Shown piece after piece: positions 49,670-58,966 of a stretch of 59,125 bases of DNA. The translations under genes were made by a program, and so were the position numbers. The stretch comes from Peptococcaceae bacterium (GTDB lineage: Bacteria; Bacillota; Peptococcia; DRI-13; PHAD01). The stretch is from positions 1 through 59,125 of the forward strand of contig JANLFJ010000018.1 in NCBI GenBank assembly GCA_024655825.1. Direction: 5' to 3'. Positions within the stretch are counted from its first letter, which is position 1. Every line of letters starts with the position of its first letter. The notes under the pieces are model-generated. The model saw only the letters and a list, made by a program, of their open reading frames with translations, ran no database searches and was not told the DNA's origin.

Positions 49670-51001
49670 TCAACCCCTATCCCCTTCTCGTCTTTTTACA
49701 GTAAAACGAATCGGTGACCCCTCAAAGCCGAAGTTTTTCCTAAGGACGTTTTCCAGGTAACGCTGGTAGGAAAAATGGAGCAGTTCCGGTTCATTAACGA
49801 ATAGGACAAAATGCGGCGGTTTAATACCGGCCTGCGTGCAATAAAATATTTTCAACTTCTTGCCCTTATCCGACGGCGGCGGCGATAACTGCACCGCATC
49901 GCTGACAACCTCGTTCAAAACGCTGGTACTGACGCGTTGGGCCTGCTGCTCCGCAACGAAATCGACCAGATCGATTATTTTGATAACCCTCTGGCGGGTC
50001 AGCGCCGAAACAAATATGGCCGGCGCATACTGCATAAAAGCCAGTTCTGCGCGTAATTCCCGCTCGTATTTATGTAAGGTCTTCTCATCTTTTTCTACCA
50101 GGTCCCACTTGTTAACCGCCAGGACAACCCCCTTGCCGGATTCGTGCACGTAACCAGCTATTTTCTTATCCTGCTCTGTAACCCCTGCTGTCCCGTCAAT
50201 CACCAATACAACCACATCGCACCTGTCTATGGCCTTCAAGGCCCTGATCACACTGTAACGTTCGGTATTGTCATCAATTTGACCTTTCTTTCTCATCCCC
50301 GCAGTATCTATCAAGATATAGCGCTGGCCTCCCCAAGCAAAAGGCGTATCAACAGCATCCCTGGTAGTACCCGGAACATCGCTGATGATTACCCGTTCCT
50401 GGCCCAAAATAACATTCACCAATGACGACTTGCCCACATTCGGGCGGCCGGCGACGGTTATTTTAATCACGTCAGGTTCCGGTTCTTCAAAATCCCGCGA
50501 AGGGAAATTGCCTACTACGCAGTCCAACAGGTCCCCCACGTTCAAACCGTGAGCAGCCGAAACCGGCATGGGATCTCCCAGCCCAAGCCGGTAAAACTCA
50601 TAAAATTCTTCTACTTTTTTAAAGTTTTCAATCTTATTAACAACCAGTATGACGGGTTTCTTTGTCTTTCTAAGCAGCCCGGCCAGATTTTCGTCATCTG
50701 CGCTCAGGCCGTTTCTCCCATCAACAATAAACAGGATGACATCCGCTTCGCGGATGGCAAGTTCCGCCTGCTTTTTCACCTGCAGCGCAATCGAATCCGA
50801 CCTGCCACTAAAATCTATGCCGCCCGTATCAACAAGCGTAAAGGCCCTCCCCAGCCATTCAGCATCCCGGTATATTCTGTCCCTGGTCACACCCGGCGTA
50901 TCTTCAACAATAGCCGTTCTTCCACCCACCAGCCTGTTAAATAAGGTGGATTTTCCCACATTTGGACGCCCTACTATGGCGACGATTGGCTTGCTCATCA
51001 T
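49670..51001 (-). CDS. der: Ribosome-associated GTPase Der (EngA)
   Basis: A 443-residue double GTPase for 50S assembly. The two P-loops are [12 protein letters not shown] (about 11-22) and [12 protein letters not shown] (about 186-197), each followed by a DTxG (VDTGGID and IDTAGMR) and NKxE/NKWD motif; a KH-like domain ends the protein. The gene is complete and directly after the DUF512 gene, an arrangement common in clostridia. Confidence 0.97.
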   Translation of the reverse strand: MMSKPIVAIVGRPNVGKSTLFNRLVGGRTAIVEDTPGVTRDRIYRDAEWLGRAFTLVDTGGIDFSGRSDSIALQVKKQAELAIREADVILFIVDGRNGLSADDENLAGLLRKTKKPVILVVNKIENFKKVEEFYEFYRLGLGDPMPVSAAHGLNVGDLLDCVVGNFPSRDFEEPEPDVIKITVAGRPNVGKSSLVNVILGQERVIISDVPGTTRDAVDTPFAWGGQRYILIDTAGMRKKGQIDDNTERYSVIRALKAIDRCDVVVLVIDGTAGVTEQDKKIAGYVHESGKGVVLAVNKWDLVEKDEKTLHKYERELRAELAFMQYAPAIFVSALTRQRVIKIIDLVDFVAEQQAQRVSTSVLNEVVSDAVQLSPPPSDKGKKLKIFYCTQAGIKPPHFVLFVNEPELLHFSYQRYLENVLRKNFGFEGSPIRFTVKRREGDRG

Positions 51002-51002
51002 T

Positions 51003-52310
51003 TCACCTGCCCATTTTCATAAAAAGCATATCCACCAAACCTTTCGCCTTTGCAGGCACGGTAATAACATTAACCTTAAGCTTTTCTACCAGCTCACTGA
51101 CAGTCAGGTCATCGAGAAATTCCCCTTCATGCGCCCTCAACATAACGTCCGGGATGACAACGCGGCTCCCAGGATCAATCCCGGCCAGCCCATCCAGCAG
51201 ACAGCTCCCGGTAAGAAGTCCCGTCACCGTGACTGTCGGCCCGAAGAAACGGTTGGGGAGCGTTTTAAGATCAACAGTCAGTCCTTCAATGCGGTTTAAT
51301 CTTTCGACTACTGGTCTGAGGGCATATTCCCCTGACACTCCCGTTACCAGGGTAAACCGCGCAGGTGGGTTGAGCTTTCCTGGCAGTTTCAGGCCGCCAA
51401 ACTCTTCCCAGAAAAGCCTGACCATCCCTATCCCGTTTTCAAGTTGAGGATAGTCTTCGTAGTATCCAGCGTCCGGTAAAGCGCGACCGGCTGTCAGGAA
51501 GAACTCGTCCGAAGGCCAAACGAAAGCCGTCCCCAACCTTTTCTTGCACTCAACCTGTTTGGCCTCAGCCCAATCAATCAGTCGGCCGGAGCTTTCCTGA
51601 TCATACCCCTTGATTTCGGGGAGCCCTTCTCTGTACCTGGTTAACCCGACCGGGACAAGCGCCATTGATTTAACGCCTTCGATTGAAGACAAATCCCGGT
51701 ACGTTTGTTCCAAGGACTGCCCATCATTCAGTCCGGGGCAAAGCACAACCTGGGTATGAAACTCTATCCCTTCACGGGAAAGACTGCGCAGTGTTTCGAT
51801 AATCATGCCGGCTTGCGGGTTTCCCAGCATTTTGTTTCTCAGGTCAGGGACGGTGGTGTGTACGGAAACATAAAGCGGCGAAAGGTGTTCCCTGACAATC
51901 CTTGCCAGGTCATTATCATCAAGGTTTGTCATGGTGATATAGCTTCCCTGTAAAAACGAGAGGCGGTAATCGTCGTCTTTGACATAAAGCCCTGGCCGCA
52001 TTCCTGCCGGCATTTGATCGACAAAACAAAAGAGACACCTGTTGCGGCACTGTTTCAGGCCGTCAAAGACAGCCTGTTGGAAAATGGCACCCAGCTGTTC
52101 GTCATAGTCTTTTTCTATTTCATAATACTCAATATCGCCGTTTTTCTTTTCAATTTCCAGAAGTACGTTCTCTCCGGCCCATTCGAACTGGAACTCAATC
52201 AGGTCATTAAAAGGTCCCCCGTTTATCCTGATTATCCTGTCACCCGCCTGCAGTCCCAGTTGTTCAGCAATTGAGCCGGATTCAACAGCGGCAACAACCG
52301 CCCCATCCAT
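51003..52310 (-). CDS. DUF512 radical SAM protein with PDZ-like N-terminus
   Basis: A 435-residue protein. Residues 1-70 resemble a PDZ domain ([20 protein letters not shown]). The cluster motif is [12 protein letters not shown] (CxxxCxxC), then the DUF512 region with [27 protein letters not shown] and [20 protein letters not shown]. The family is widespread in anaerobes and adjoins der, but its substrate is unknown. It overlaps nothing; the ATG lies in GGATGG without a strong SD. Confidence 0.92.
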   Translation of the reverse strand: MDGAVVAAVESGSIAEQLGLQAGDRIIRINGGPFNDLIEFQFEWAGENVLLEIEKKNGDIEYYEIEKDYDEQLGAIFQQAVFDGLKQCRNRCLFCFVDQMPAGMRPGLYVKDDDYRLSFLQGSYITMTNLDDNDLARIVREHLSPLYVSVHTTVPDLRNKMLGNPQAGMIIETLRSLSREGIEFHTQVVLCPGLNDGQSLEQTYRDLSSIEGVKSMALVPVGLTRYREGLPEIKGYDQESSGRLIDWAEAKQVECKKRLGTAFVWPSDEFFLTAGRALPDAGYYEDYPQLENGIGMVRLFWEEFGGLKLPGKLNPPARFTLVTGVSGEYALRPVVERLNRIEGLTVDLKTLPNRFFGPTVTVTGLLTGSCLLDGLAGIDPGSRVVIPDVMLRAHEGEFLDDLTVSELVEKLKVNVITVPAKAKGLVDMLFMKMGR

Positions 52311-52392
52311 CCACAGATCACCACAACGCCGCAGCCGGTGTACAATTTTATCACCGGCGCCTGTTATTATTATTCAAGGAAAGAGTTCATCC

Positions 52393-52869
52393 CTAATTAT
52401 CCTTGATCATGCTGTGAGCGTCAAGTGGCTCCCAATTCATCTTCAAATCCATTTTCGCAGCAAGCCCCGGCATCAGGCGGACCAGAGCCAGTGCTGCCAG
52501 GTAAACGGCCGCTTTTTCCAGAGGCCAAAACAGCTTCAACAGCGCGACCACCTTGAAAAACAAGGATCGTTCCTGGGAAACATCGACCAGAACAATTATA
52601 TCCTTGTTCTCCAGTATTTTTATCAAATCACGCGCAGATAAAATAATTAACCGCGCCTGACCGCCCGCGCCAAGTGTATATAACTCGTTTCCTTTTGGGT
52701 CTTGCCCTATGTAATAAAACCTGCCCACCTTTAAATCCCGGTGAGCGGCAAAAAAGGGTAAACACGCCACCTCCGCGGCTTTCGCATTTCGATAAATCTT
52801 CCCGGCAAGGTAGGAAGCAGCCGCCACGGATACATAACAACCAAGCTGGTCAAGAAATATTATTTTCAC
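52393..52869 (-). CDS. DUF3189 family protein (copy 2)
   Basis: A 158-residue protein with the DUF3189 start (MKIIFLDQLGCYVSVAAASY), GRFYYIGQDPKGNELYTLG and a hydrophobic C-terminal half. It is a diverged paralogue of the gene just upstream; its GTG start (AGGAAGG upstream) overlaps that gene by 20 bases. The family is found in spore-forming Firmicutes; function unknown. Confidence 0.8.
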   Translation of the reverse strand: MKIIFLDQLGCYVSVAAASYLAGKIYRNAKAAEVACLPFFAAHRDLKVGRFYYIGQDPKGNELYTLGAGGQARLIILSARDLIKILENKDIIVLVDVSQERSLFFKVVALLKLFWPLEKAAVYLAALALVRLMPGLAAKMDLKMNWEPLDAHSMIKDN

Positions 52870-53341
52870 ATAACCTTCCTGCCTCTTTTAACAAACGCTG
52901 TTTCACCCGGCCAACCAGAATAATAAACCTGTAATAGGCACGACGTGTTCCGTAAAGAACAATTTTTCTGCCTACCTTATTTAAACCGCATTGGCGGGAT
53001 AAAAAACCCCCGATTACCATCCAGGCATTGACATAAGGCATAGTATCGATAAAAATAACTTCTTGGTCGTTTATTCCCGCTATGCGCAAAAAAGAACGCA
53101 TAATCATCTCATAGCCTGTCCCTAAATTGCGCTTGCCGGCCACATATATTTCGTTTCCGAACTCATCAATTCCCACAAAGCGGAGCCTGCCGTGATCAGG
53201 GGCAACCTGAGCATCAAAATACGGCAAGCTGAGCAGTTCGCTGTCCCTGGGCGTCTTATCCCCCGGTAAGATTCGTAAATGGATTGCGGCCGCCGTTACC
53301 GAAGAATGCGAACCTCCAAAGCAGTTATAAATAATTTTCAA
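52850..53341 (-). CDS. DUF3189 family protein (copy 1)
   Basis: A 163-residue protein: MKIIYNCFGGSHSSVTAAAI, PYFDAQVAPDHGRLRFVGID and GNEIYVAGKRN. The N-terminal GGSHSS-like loop suggests a nucleotide- or phosphate-binding site. It lies between spoIIP and the DUF512 gene. TTG start with AGGTG upstream. The tandem pair suggests a duplicated, possibly heteromeric function. Confidence 0.85.
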   Translation of the reverse strand: MKIIYNCFGGSHSSVTAAAIHLRILPGDKTPRDSELLSLPYFDAQVAPDHGRLRFVGIDEFGNEIYVAGKRNLGTGYEMIMRSFLRIAGINDQEVIFIDTMPYVNAWMVIGGFLSRQCGLNKVGRKIVLYGTRRAYYRFIILVGRVKQRLLKEAGRLCENNIS

Positions 53342-53353
53342 AGACGCACCTGT

Positions 53354-54541
53354 TTATTCCTTATCGTTTTTTCTTTTAATTCTTTGAGGCCCCAGGTAAT
53401 TGGAGAATTCCCTGCCCAGTCCGGATAGTTTTTCCAGCGATCCCTTAATGCTGCCTGTGCTGATCAGTAAGAATGCCCCGCCGCCAATTATAACAAAGAC
53501 AGCTAGCCAGAGCAGCGCTCGTCCAGCCCCGGTTCTGACAGGGCCGGCCGCCGGACCCTGCACGCCGGGCCCCACAGCACCCAGCACCTGAGGCAGCCCA
53601 TCGGCGAAAAGAGCGGCCCCATTCTCTGCGTCATTCTTGCTGTTGGTATGGGTTCCCACCTCAATCAAAATAGCCCGCGGTCCCAGGTCCTGGTTATAAT
53701 TTCCTTTAGCAATGAAAATGCCTTTAATCAAGCCGGGGTACTTTTTATCAAAATATGCCTTGAGCTGTTTTGCAAATTCAAGGTTAGCCGACATATGAGG
53801 ATTCTGCCGCCCGACCACAAGCCTCACTTTGGCAGCCTGTTCCCCTTTAACAACAGTCTTGTAATGATTGGGGTCCGGAACGCCGTCCCGGTGCACATCA
53901 ATTAGAGCAAGCGGATTCGTCTTTAAAAGCTGGACAGCTGTCCGACGTGAACGGTGGTAAGCGTTGGCGTCATGAGGTTCATGCCTGTTGTAACTGATCT
54001 GGGCATCGATTCCATTTTCTTTTAGTTTTCTGGCCAGGGTACTCCCTACATCCATGATCCCGCCCCGGCCGGGTTTGCTTTCCGACCCTTCGGAAGGCAC
54101 ATATGATTCGTCGGAATGGGTCATGTAAATGCCGACCTTTTTCGTCGAAAGCGCCACTTCCATAACAGCGGGCTGGTCCCATTCCTCGCGCCAGTTGATG
54201 CTTTCCCTGCCAACCAGTTCGCAGGAAGCCCTGTTGTTTTTATTGTCTACGCTCACTACCTTATAGCGGTTGTTGTTTTCAAGAATAACCTCATCGCCGA
54301 TAAAAACCTCATGAACTGTCTGGTCTATTTCCCGGCCGTTTTCATCCTCAAAAACGAAATATTTGCCGTCGGCCATTTCGCCTTCCCATTTCCCCAGGCT
54401 GTCAAGGAGGCCCACGTCCAATCCAGCCCTGGCCAGGGTATTGTAAACCTGCGGATTGCTCTCATAGAAATACAGTGCGGCACCAACTACAACGAAAAAA
54501 AGACCAAGAAAGAGGACAATCCTGTTTATCCGGTCTCTCAT
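53354..54541 (-). CDS. spoIIP: Stage II sporulation protein P (engulfment amidase/endopeptidase)
   Basis: A 395-residue SpoIIP. Residues 8-25 form an N-terminal membrane anchor; the catalytic domain (about 130-320) has likely zinc ligands His142 (YMTHSDESY), His217 (IDVHRDG) and Glu294 (ILIEVGTHTN). It cleaves peptidoglycan during engulfment together with SpoIID. A second hydrophobic segment at 342-361 near the C-terminus is not in classical SpoIIP. Its ATG overlaps the DUF1614 gene stop. Confidence 0.92.
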   Translation of the reverse strand: MRDRINRIVLFLGLFFVVVGAALYFYESNPQVYNTLARAGLDVGLLDSLGKWEGEMADGKYFVFEDENGREIDQTVHEVFIGDEVILENNNRYKVVSVDNKNNRASCELVGRESINWREEWDQPAVMEVALSTKKVGIYMTHSDESYVPSEGSESKPGRGGIMDVGSTLARKLKENGIDAQISYNRHEPHDANAYHRSRRTAVQLLKTNPLALIDVHRDGVPDPNHYKTVVKGEQAAKVRLVVGRQNPHMSANLEFAKQLKAYFDKKYPGLIKGIFIAKGNYNQDLGPRAILIEVGTHTNSKNDAENGAALFADGLPQVLGAVGPGVQGPAAGPVRTGAGRALLWLAVFVIIGGGAFLLISTGSIKGSLEKLSGLGREFSNYLGPQRIKRKNDKE

Positions 54542-55296
54542 TTGTCCTCACCTTCCAATCTATTATCTGTTATGCTTTTTCCTGTTTCATCCTGCGTCTT
54601 CATAACCTCTTCACCTTTGCTGTCTATGCTCTTTAAATTGCCGACCAGGCGAGGGTCGCGTCCCTTTTCAACCGGGCCCCCCTGCAAACGTTCCCGTGTT
54701 TCTCCGATCAATTCGGCCAGCAAAACAGCCACCAGCCCGGCCACAACAACAGAATCGAAAGCTCCAGCCCCACCGATATTGACATTACCAGGCGTCCCGG
54801 TCATGCCCAACCAGACCCAGTGAACAATGTCCAGTCCCAGGACCCCAAGAGTCGCGGCAACAAAAGCCGACCGGCGGGAACGTCCCACCAGGTATGCCGT
54901 TGCTCCTCCCACCAGAGGGTAAAGATAGAGAGGATCGATGAAGATATTCCTGCCGCCCGGATCTCCGCTTACCAAACCGCCTATGAAGAAAATAACAGCG
55001 GTTGTAGCTATGGTGGCTGCAAGCGCCCTCACCCATTCTTTAGTTGTCCCTGCCGACCTGAGAAGGTATACGGCAAGCCCTATAGGAACCAGCGCTCCGC
55101 CTGCATTGATGGAAACCGTGGTTTTACCTCGCATGATTGGAATATCAATGAAACTGCCTATAATCAACGCGGCAATAACCGCTAAAGCGGCCTTGTCCGA
55201 CAAACGCATCCTGTCCAAAAGCCGCTGGGCCAACCCGAAATAAATCAGGATCGAGACCACCACAAGGATTATCAACCCTAAAGGCGCCCTATTCAA
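54538..55296 (-). CDS. DUF1614 family membrane protein
   Basis: A 252-residue protein with about seven membrane segments (LIILVVVSILIYFGLAQ, AALAVIAALIIGSF and others), GNVNIGGAGAFDSVVVAGLVAVLL and a cytosolic charged tail. It matches DUF1614, often the first gene before spoIIP in Peptococcaceae. The start is TTG with GGAGG eight bases upstream. A role in sporulation is suggested only by the neighbour. Confidence 0.85.
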   Translation of the reverse strand: MNRAPLGLIILVVVSILIYFGLAQRLLDRMRLSDKAALAVIAALIIGSFIDIPIMRGKTTVSINAGGALVPIGLAVYLLRSAGTTKEWVRALAATIATTAVIFFIGGLVSGDPGGRNIFIDPLYLYPLVGGATAYLVGRSRRSAFVAATLGVLGLDIVHWVWLGMTGTPGNVNIGGAGAFDSVVVAGLVAVLLAELIGETRERLQGGPVEKGRDPRLVGNLKSIDSKGEEVMKTQDETGKSITDNRLEGEDK

Positions 55297-55401
55297 ATAA
55301 TCATCCTCCCTTAATTACCGTATTCCTCTACCGACTGTTAATATTCTGTTTAAATCGCGCGAATCCGGCACAAGACTTCTTTGTAGCGTAGATTTCCCTG
55401 A

Positions 55402-55457
55402 TGTAAGGGTATTTATACATCCTTCCCTTACACATGAAATCTTCCCCGGCGAGGAAG
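55402..55457. promoter_or_regulatory. Inverted repeats in the divergent pepF / DUF1614 intergenic
   Basis: TGTAAGGG (55402-55409) faces CCCTTACA (55425-55432), and CTTCC (55441-55445) faces GGAAG (55453-55457). The 261-base gap separates two divergent genes, so an operator is possible. A TATAAT lies at 55495-55500 before pepF but its -35 is poor. No further evidence is available. Confidence 0.4.
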
Positions 55458-55557
55458 GCTTCACAGGTGAATACACTTCAATAATTTTATGTAATATAAT
55501 GCTAATGGAGTTTAAAACTTTATACGTCATTCACTATGTAAATAATAATGAAACGGA

Positions 55558-57354
55558 GTGATTAAACTGATAGAAAGGCCAGCTCTCGACTCACAATATA
55601 CCTGGGATTTAACTGCCTTATACCCGTCTGACGAGGAATGGGAAAAGTCCCTCCAGGAAATAGAGGAAGTCACCGCCAGAATTATCGAAAGAAAAGACCG
55701 CATCACAGCCTCCGCCGGCGATCTTTTTGAAACCCTGACCTTTATGGACCAGTTGGGTATAAAGCTGGAATGGGCTTGGGGCTATGCAAAAATGTCGTTT
55801 GACGTTGATATGGGAAACCCCCGCGCCAAGCTCAATTATGAAAGAATCGACAACCTCTGTGCAAGAATAAGCGACAGCCTGGCTTTTTACGAACCGGAAC
55901 TGTTAAAACTTGAACCACCTGCTTTTGCGGAATACAAAAACCAGGTCCCCGCCCTTGACAATTACTCCTTTATGTTTGAAAAACTTTTTAAACAAAAAGA
56001 ACACATCCTGGACACGTCAAAAGAAGAAATTCTCGCCAGAATGAGTTCCCTGGGTTCTTCATTCCACAAAATCTACAACGACCTCACAGTAAACGACCTT
56101 GTATTTCCAGAAATTGAAGACGAACACGGCGAAAAAACAGTCGCCAACGAAGTGAATTACCGCAAAATGTTGACTTCATACAACCGGAGTATTCGTGAAA
56201 AATTTTTCAAAGGCCTGCTGGGAACTTACGGCTCGCATATCAACTCGCTAACTTCGGTCATTTACGGGAACATTAAATATCGCCGTTATATGGCCAAAAC
56301 CAGGAAATATCAGTCGTCGCTGGAAATGGCCTTAAAAACCAACCACATCCCCATAGAGGTGTACGATATACTTATCCGTACTATCCGCAGCAACGTCCAC
56401 CTGCTGCAGCGCTACCTTGAACTCAGGAAAAAACTGCTAGGCTACGACAGCCTTCATTTCTATGACCTGTTCGTACCCCTGGTTAAAGAATTCAAAGAAG
56501 AATTCACCTTTGAAGAGGCCAGGGATACGGTCCTCGCCGCTTTGAAGGTCCTGGGCGACGATTATCAAGAGGTACTGCGCGAAGCTTTCTCCCAGCGTTG
56601 GCTGGACGTATATCCCAATAAGGGCAAAGTTCCCGGAGCGTACGCCAACGGCATTTACGGGCTCCACCCATATTCCTTGTTAAACTTCACGGGTACCCTG
56701 GAAGACGTATTTACCATGGCCCATGAACTAGGGCACGTGATGCATAGTTACTACAGCAATAAACACCAGCCCTATGTAAATTCCGGCTATGCAATTTTTA
56801 CCGCTGAAGTTGCTTCTACGGCTAACGAGTATTTTCTATACCGGTATTTGCTGGAAAGGGCGAGTGAAAATGACAAGAAAGCCTACCTGTTAAGCATACA
56901 TCTGGACAGCCTCCGTTCAACCCTATACCGCCAGGCGTTTTTCGCTGATTTTGAACTGGAGATGCACCGCCTGGTCGAAGAAGAAATTCCCCTTACCCCA
57001 AAGATCCTTTGTGATAAATACAAAAATCTTTATGAATTTTATCATGGTCCCCAGTTTGTCGTTGACGAGGAGCTTGCTTTTGAATGGGCTCGCATCCCGC
57101 ATTTTTACAATTCTTTCTACGTTTACCAGTATGCCACCGGTATCTCGGCAGCTATTTGCCTGGCAAAAAGAATAATAGCCAAAGAACCTGGCGCTCTTGA
57201 CTCTTATCTCCGTTTTTTGGCCCGGGGCGGTTCCGACTACCCCATCAATTTATTAATGGAAGCCGGAGTAGACATGTCCTCGCCTGACCCCATTATCTCC
57301 GCTCTGCAAGATTTTTCCGAAACCATGGACCATCTGGAAACCACCCTGAAGTAA
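55558..57354 (+). CDS. pepF: Oligoendopeptidase F (M3 family)
   Basis: A 598-residue zinc peptidase that degrades short peptides in the cytosol. The metal motif is HELGH at 389-393, with the third ligand Glu417 (FTAEVASTANEY). Length and both domains are normal. The start is uncertain: the GTG at 55558 overlaps GGAG, whereas CTG at 55567 has GGAG eight bases before it; a five-codon ORF (ATG 55549) overlaps the site. The gene is divergent from the DUF1614-spoIIP group. Confidence 0.95.
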   Translation: MIKLIERPALDSQYTWDLTALYPSDEEWEKSLQEIEEVTARIIERKDRITASAGDLFETLTFMDQLGIKLEWAWGYAKMSFDVDMGNPRAKLNYERIDNLCARISDSLAFYEPELLKLEPPAFAEYKNQVPALDNYSFMFEKLFKQKEHILDTSKEEILARMSSLGSSFHKIYNDLTVNDLVFPEIEDEHGEKTVANEVNYRKMLTSYNRSIREKFFKGLLGTYGSHINSLTSVIYGNIKYRRYMAKTRKYQSSLEMALKTNHIPIEVYDILIRTIRSNVHLLQRYLELRKKLLGYDSLHFYDLFVPLVKEFKEEFTFEEARDTVLAALKVLGDDYQEVLREAFSQRWLDVYPNKGKVPGAYANGIYGLHPYSLLNFTGTLEDVFTMAHELGHVMHSYYSNKHQPYVNSGYAIFTAEVASTANEYFLYRYLLERASENDKKAYLLSIHLDSLRSTLYRQAFFADFELEMHRLVEEEIPLTPKILCDKYKNLYEFYHGPQFVVDEELAFEWARIPHFYNSFYVYQYATGISAAICLAKRIIAKEPGALDSYLRFLARGGSDYPINLLMEAGVDMSSPDPIISALQDFSETMDHLETTLK

Positions 57355-57393
57355 TATTAAGTAATATTATATTGGATTGTACCAACATTCCGG

Positions 57394-57846
57394 CTAGCTG
57401 CCGCTGGAACCAAATCCCCCTCCCCTGTCTTCTCCAATCCCGGAAACCGACTGGGTCAGCTGCCATTCAACAGCCGGTACGCGCTGGAGCACCATCTGCG
57501 CAATCCTCTCCCCCTTTTTTACATGGTATGGTTCGCTTGTTGAAGTGTTCTGCATAATTATTCCAATTTCATCCCTGTATCCCGCATCTATAGTCCCCGG
57601 GCTGTTGGGTAAACGGAGCGGGGTTTTTAGCGAAAGGCCGCTCCGTGGCCTGATCTGGATCTCGTAACCGTTGGGAATGGCCACTTTGATGCCTGTTCTC
57701 AAAACGACGGTACTTCCCGGCTCAATAACCATGTCTTCCACGGCGTAAATATCCATCCCCGCATCTCCCGGCCTGGCATAACTTGGAACACGCGCTTCCG
57801 GGTCACATAACTCCAAAAGAATTTTGACTTTCTGTCTCTTCATCAT
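57394..57846 (-). CDS. dut: dUTP diphosphatase
   Basis: A 150-residue trimeric dUTPase with motifs GDAGMDIYA, RPRSGLSLK, NSPGTIDAGYRDEIG, KKGERIAQMV and the C-terminal RGGGFGSSGS loop that closes over substrate. The ATG at 57846 has AAGGAG five bases upstream; the frame extends further to 57930 without support. It keeps dUTP out of DNA. Confidence 0.95.
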   Translation of the reverse strand: MMKRQKVKILLELCDPEARVPSYARPGDAGMDIYAVEDMVIEPGSTVVLRTGIKVAIPNGYEIQIRPRSGLSLKTPLRLPNSPGTIDAGYRDEIGIIMQNTSTSEPYHVKKGERIAQMVLQRVPAVEWQLTQSVSGIGEDRGGGFGSSGS

Positions 57847-57979
57847 CCCTGCTCCTTTGTCTTCAAAACTTTTTTGCTGCAGCAGCCAGTATATGTAGTA
57901 ATTTACAGAATAAAAACCACAATGCAGCAAAGAATAAGGATATAATCAGATTATTATCAAACTGCAAGGGGTTTTAACT

Positions 57980-58096
57980 ATGGACATTATTGAATTGATT
58001 GCTGCCTATTTCAGGCCAAAAAAGCAGCATCGCGAATGGCACCTGAAAAACAACGTGGTAATCAGCGTCCGTCCCAACAAGAATTTGCGGCCTTAA
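57980..58096 (+). CDS. Small ORF of 38 codons
   Basis: ATG 57980 with AAGGGG eight bases upstream opens MDIIELIAAYFRPKKQHREW and a basic, Asn-rich end. A strong terminator follows eleven bases past the stop, which supports a real transcribed unit. No family is recognised. Confidence 0.5.
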   Translation: MDIIELIAAYFRPKKQHREWHLKNNVVISVRPNKNLRP

Positions 58097-58106
58097 TTCT
58101 TTCCGG

Positions 58107-58128
58107 TCCGGTTTTTACCGGATTTTTT
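58107..58128 (+). terminator. Terminator after the 38-codon ORF
   Basis: TCCGGT (58107-58112), a TTTT loop, ACCGGA (58117-58122), then six T. It lies at the junction with the convergent chemoreceptor gene. Confidence 0.85.
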
Positions 58129-58966
58129 ATTCAATGACTTTTGTCAAATCCTCCGCCGCCTTGACCAGCTTTTCAACCAGTTTCGTCAGGTTTTCCAGGA
58201 TGGGGTTAACCGCCGTCAGCCTGGCCGCCTGGCTCTGCGACACGCTGCTGACTGTCCCTGAGGCCGCATCAACGGATTCGATGGCTTTTTTAATCCTAAC
58301 TATGATCTCCGCAATTTCTCCGGTTGACTCATTTGTCATCTGCGACAATTTACACACTTCACTGGCGACCACATTGAATCCTCTGCCCATTTCACCCGCG
58401 CGGGCAGCCTCAATCGACGCATTTAGCCCTATCAAATTGGTCCTCCTGGCTATTTGTTTAACCGTGGTGATGATCCGCGTCGTGGCCTCCGCTCCTGCTG
58501 AAGCTTCGAGCGAAATAGCTTTCAGTTCCTGGCTGGTGGCTGACAGTTCCTGCGCTTCGGCGGCAATTTCCTGAATCGTCGACTGGATGTTCTGCACAGC
58601 CGTTTCCAGTTCCTTTGACGTATCCAGCAAGAACTGTTTGCGCTCAACGCTCTCAGAGACCCCTATTCCCCCGATCACCTCTCCTTGCTCGTTGAGGATC
58701 GGTAGACCTACAGCAATGTACGGCTGGCCAAAGAGGCTGGCGTCAATCTCTTCTATAACCCTCTTTTTAGCCTTCATTGCTTTACAGGCAACAGTTCCTT
58801 CCTGCACCGGCGTGCCCACTTTAACTTTAAGATCCAGCGAAACAGCGGGATAATAAGCAAGCCACTTTTCGCAATCACAGACAGCCACGCCCAGGTCAGC
58901 CTGGGTAAACTGGTTTATGAGAGGGGCCACCTTTAATAAATGATCGAGCATAGTCAGCTCCTGCAT
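58127..58966 (-). CDS. Soluble methyl-accepting chemotaxis protein
   Basis: A 279-residue receptor without membrane segments. The N-terminal 130 residues ([52 protein letters not shown]) form a putative ligand domain related to GAF/cache-like sensors; the C-terminal part has the conserved hairpin tip ([36 protein letters not shown]). The start at ATG 58966 has GGGAGGT nine bases upstream. It would signal through CheA/CheW encoded elsewhere. Confidence 0.88.
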   Translation of the reverse strand: MQELTMLDHLLKVAPLINQFTQADLGVAVCDCEKWLAYYPAVSLDLKVKVGTPVQEGTVACKAMKAKKRVIEEIDASLFGQPYIAVGLPILNEQGEVIGGIGVSESVERKQFLLDTSKELETAVQNIQSTIQEIAAEAQELSATSQELKAISLEASAGAEATTRIITTVKQIARRTNLIGLNASIEAARAGEMGRGFNVVASEVCKLSQMTNESTGEIAEIIVRIKKAIESVDAASGTVSSVSQSQAARLTAVNPILENLTKLVEKLVKAAEDLTKVIE

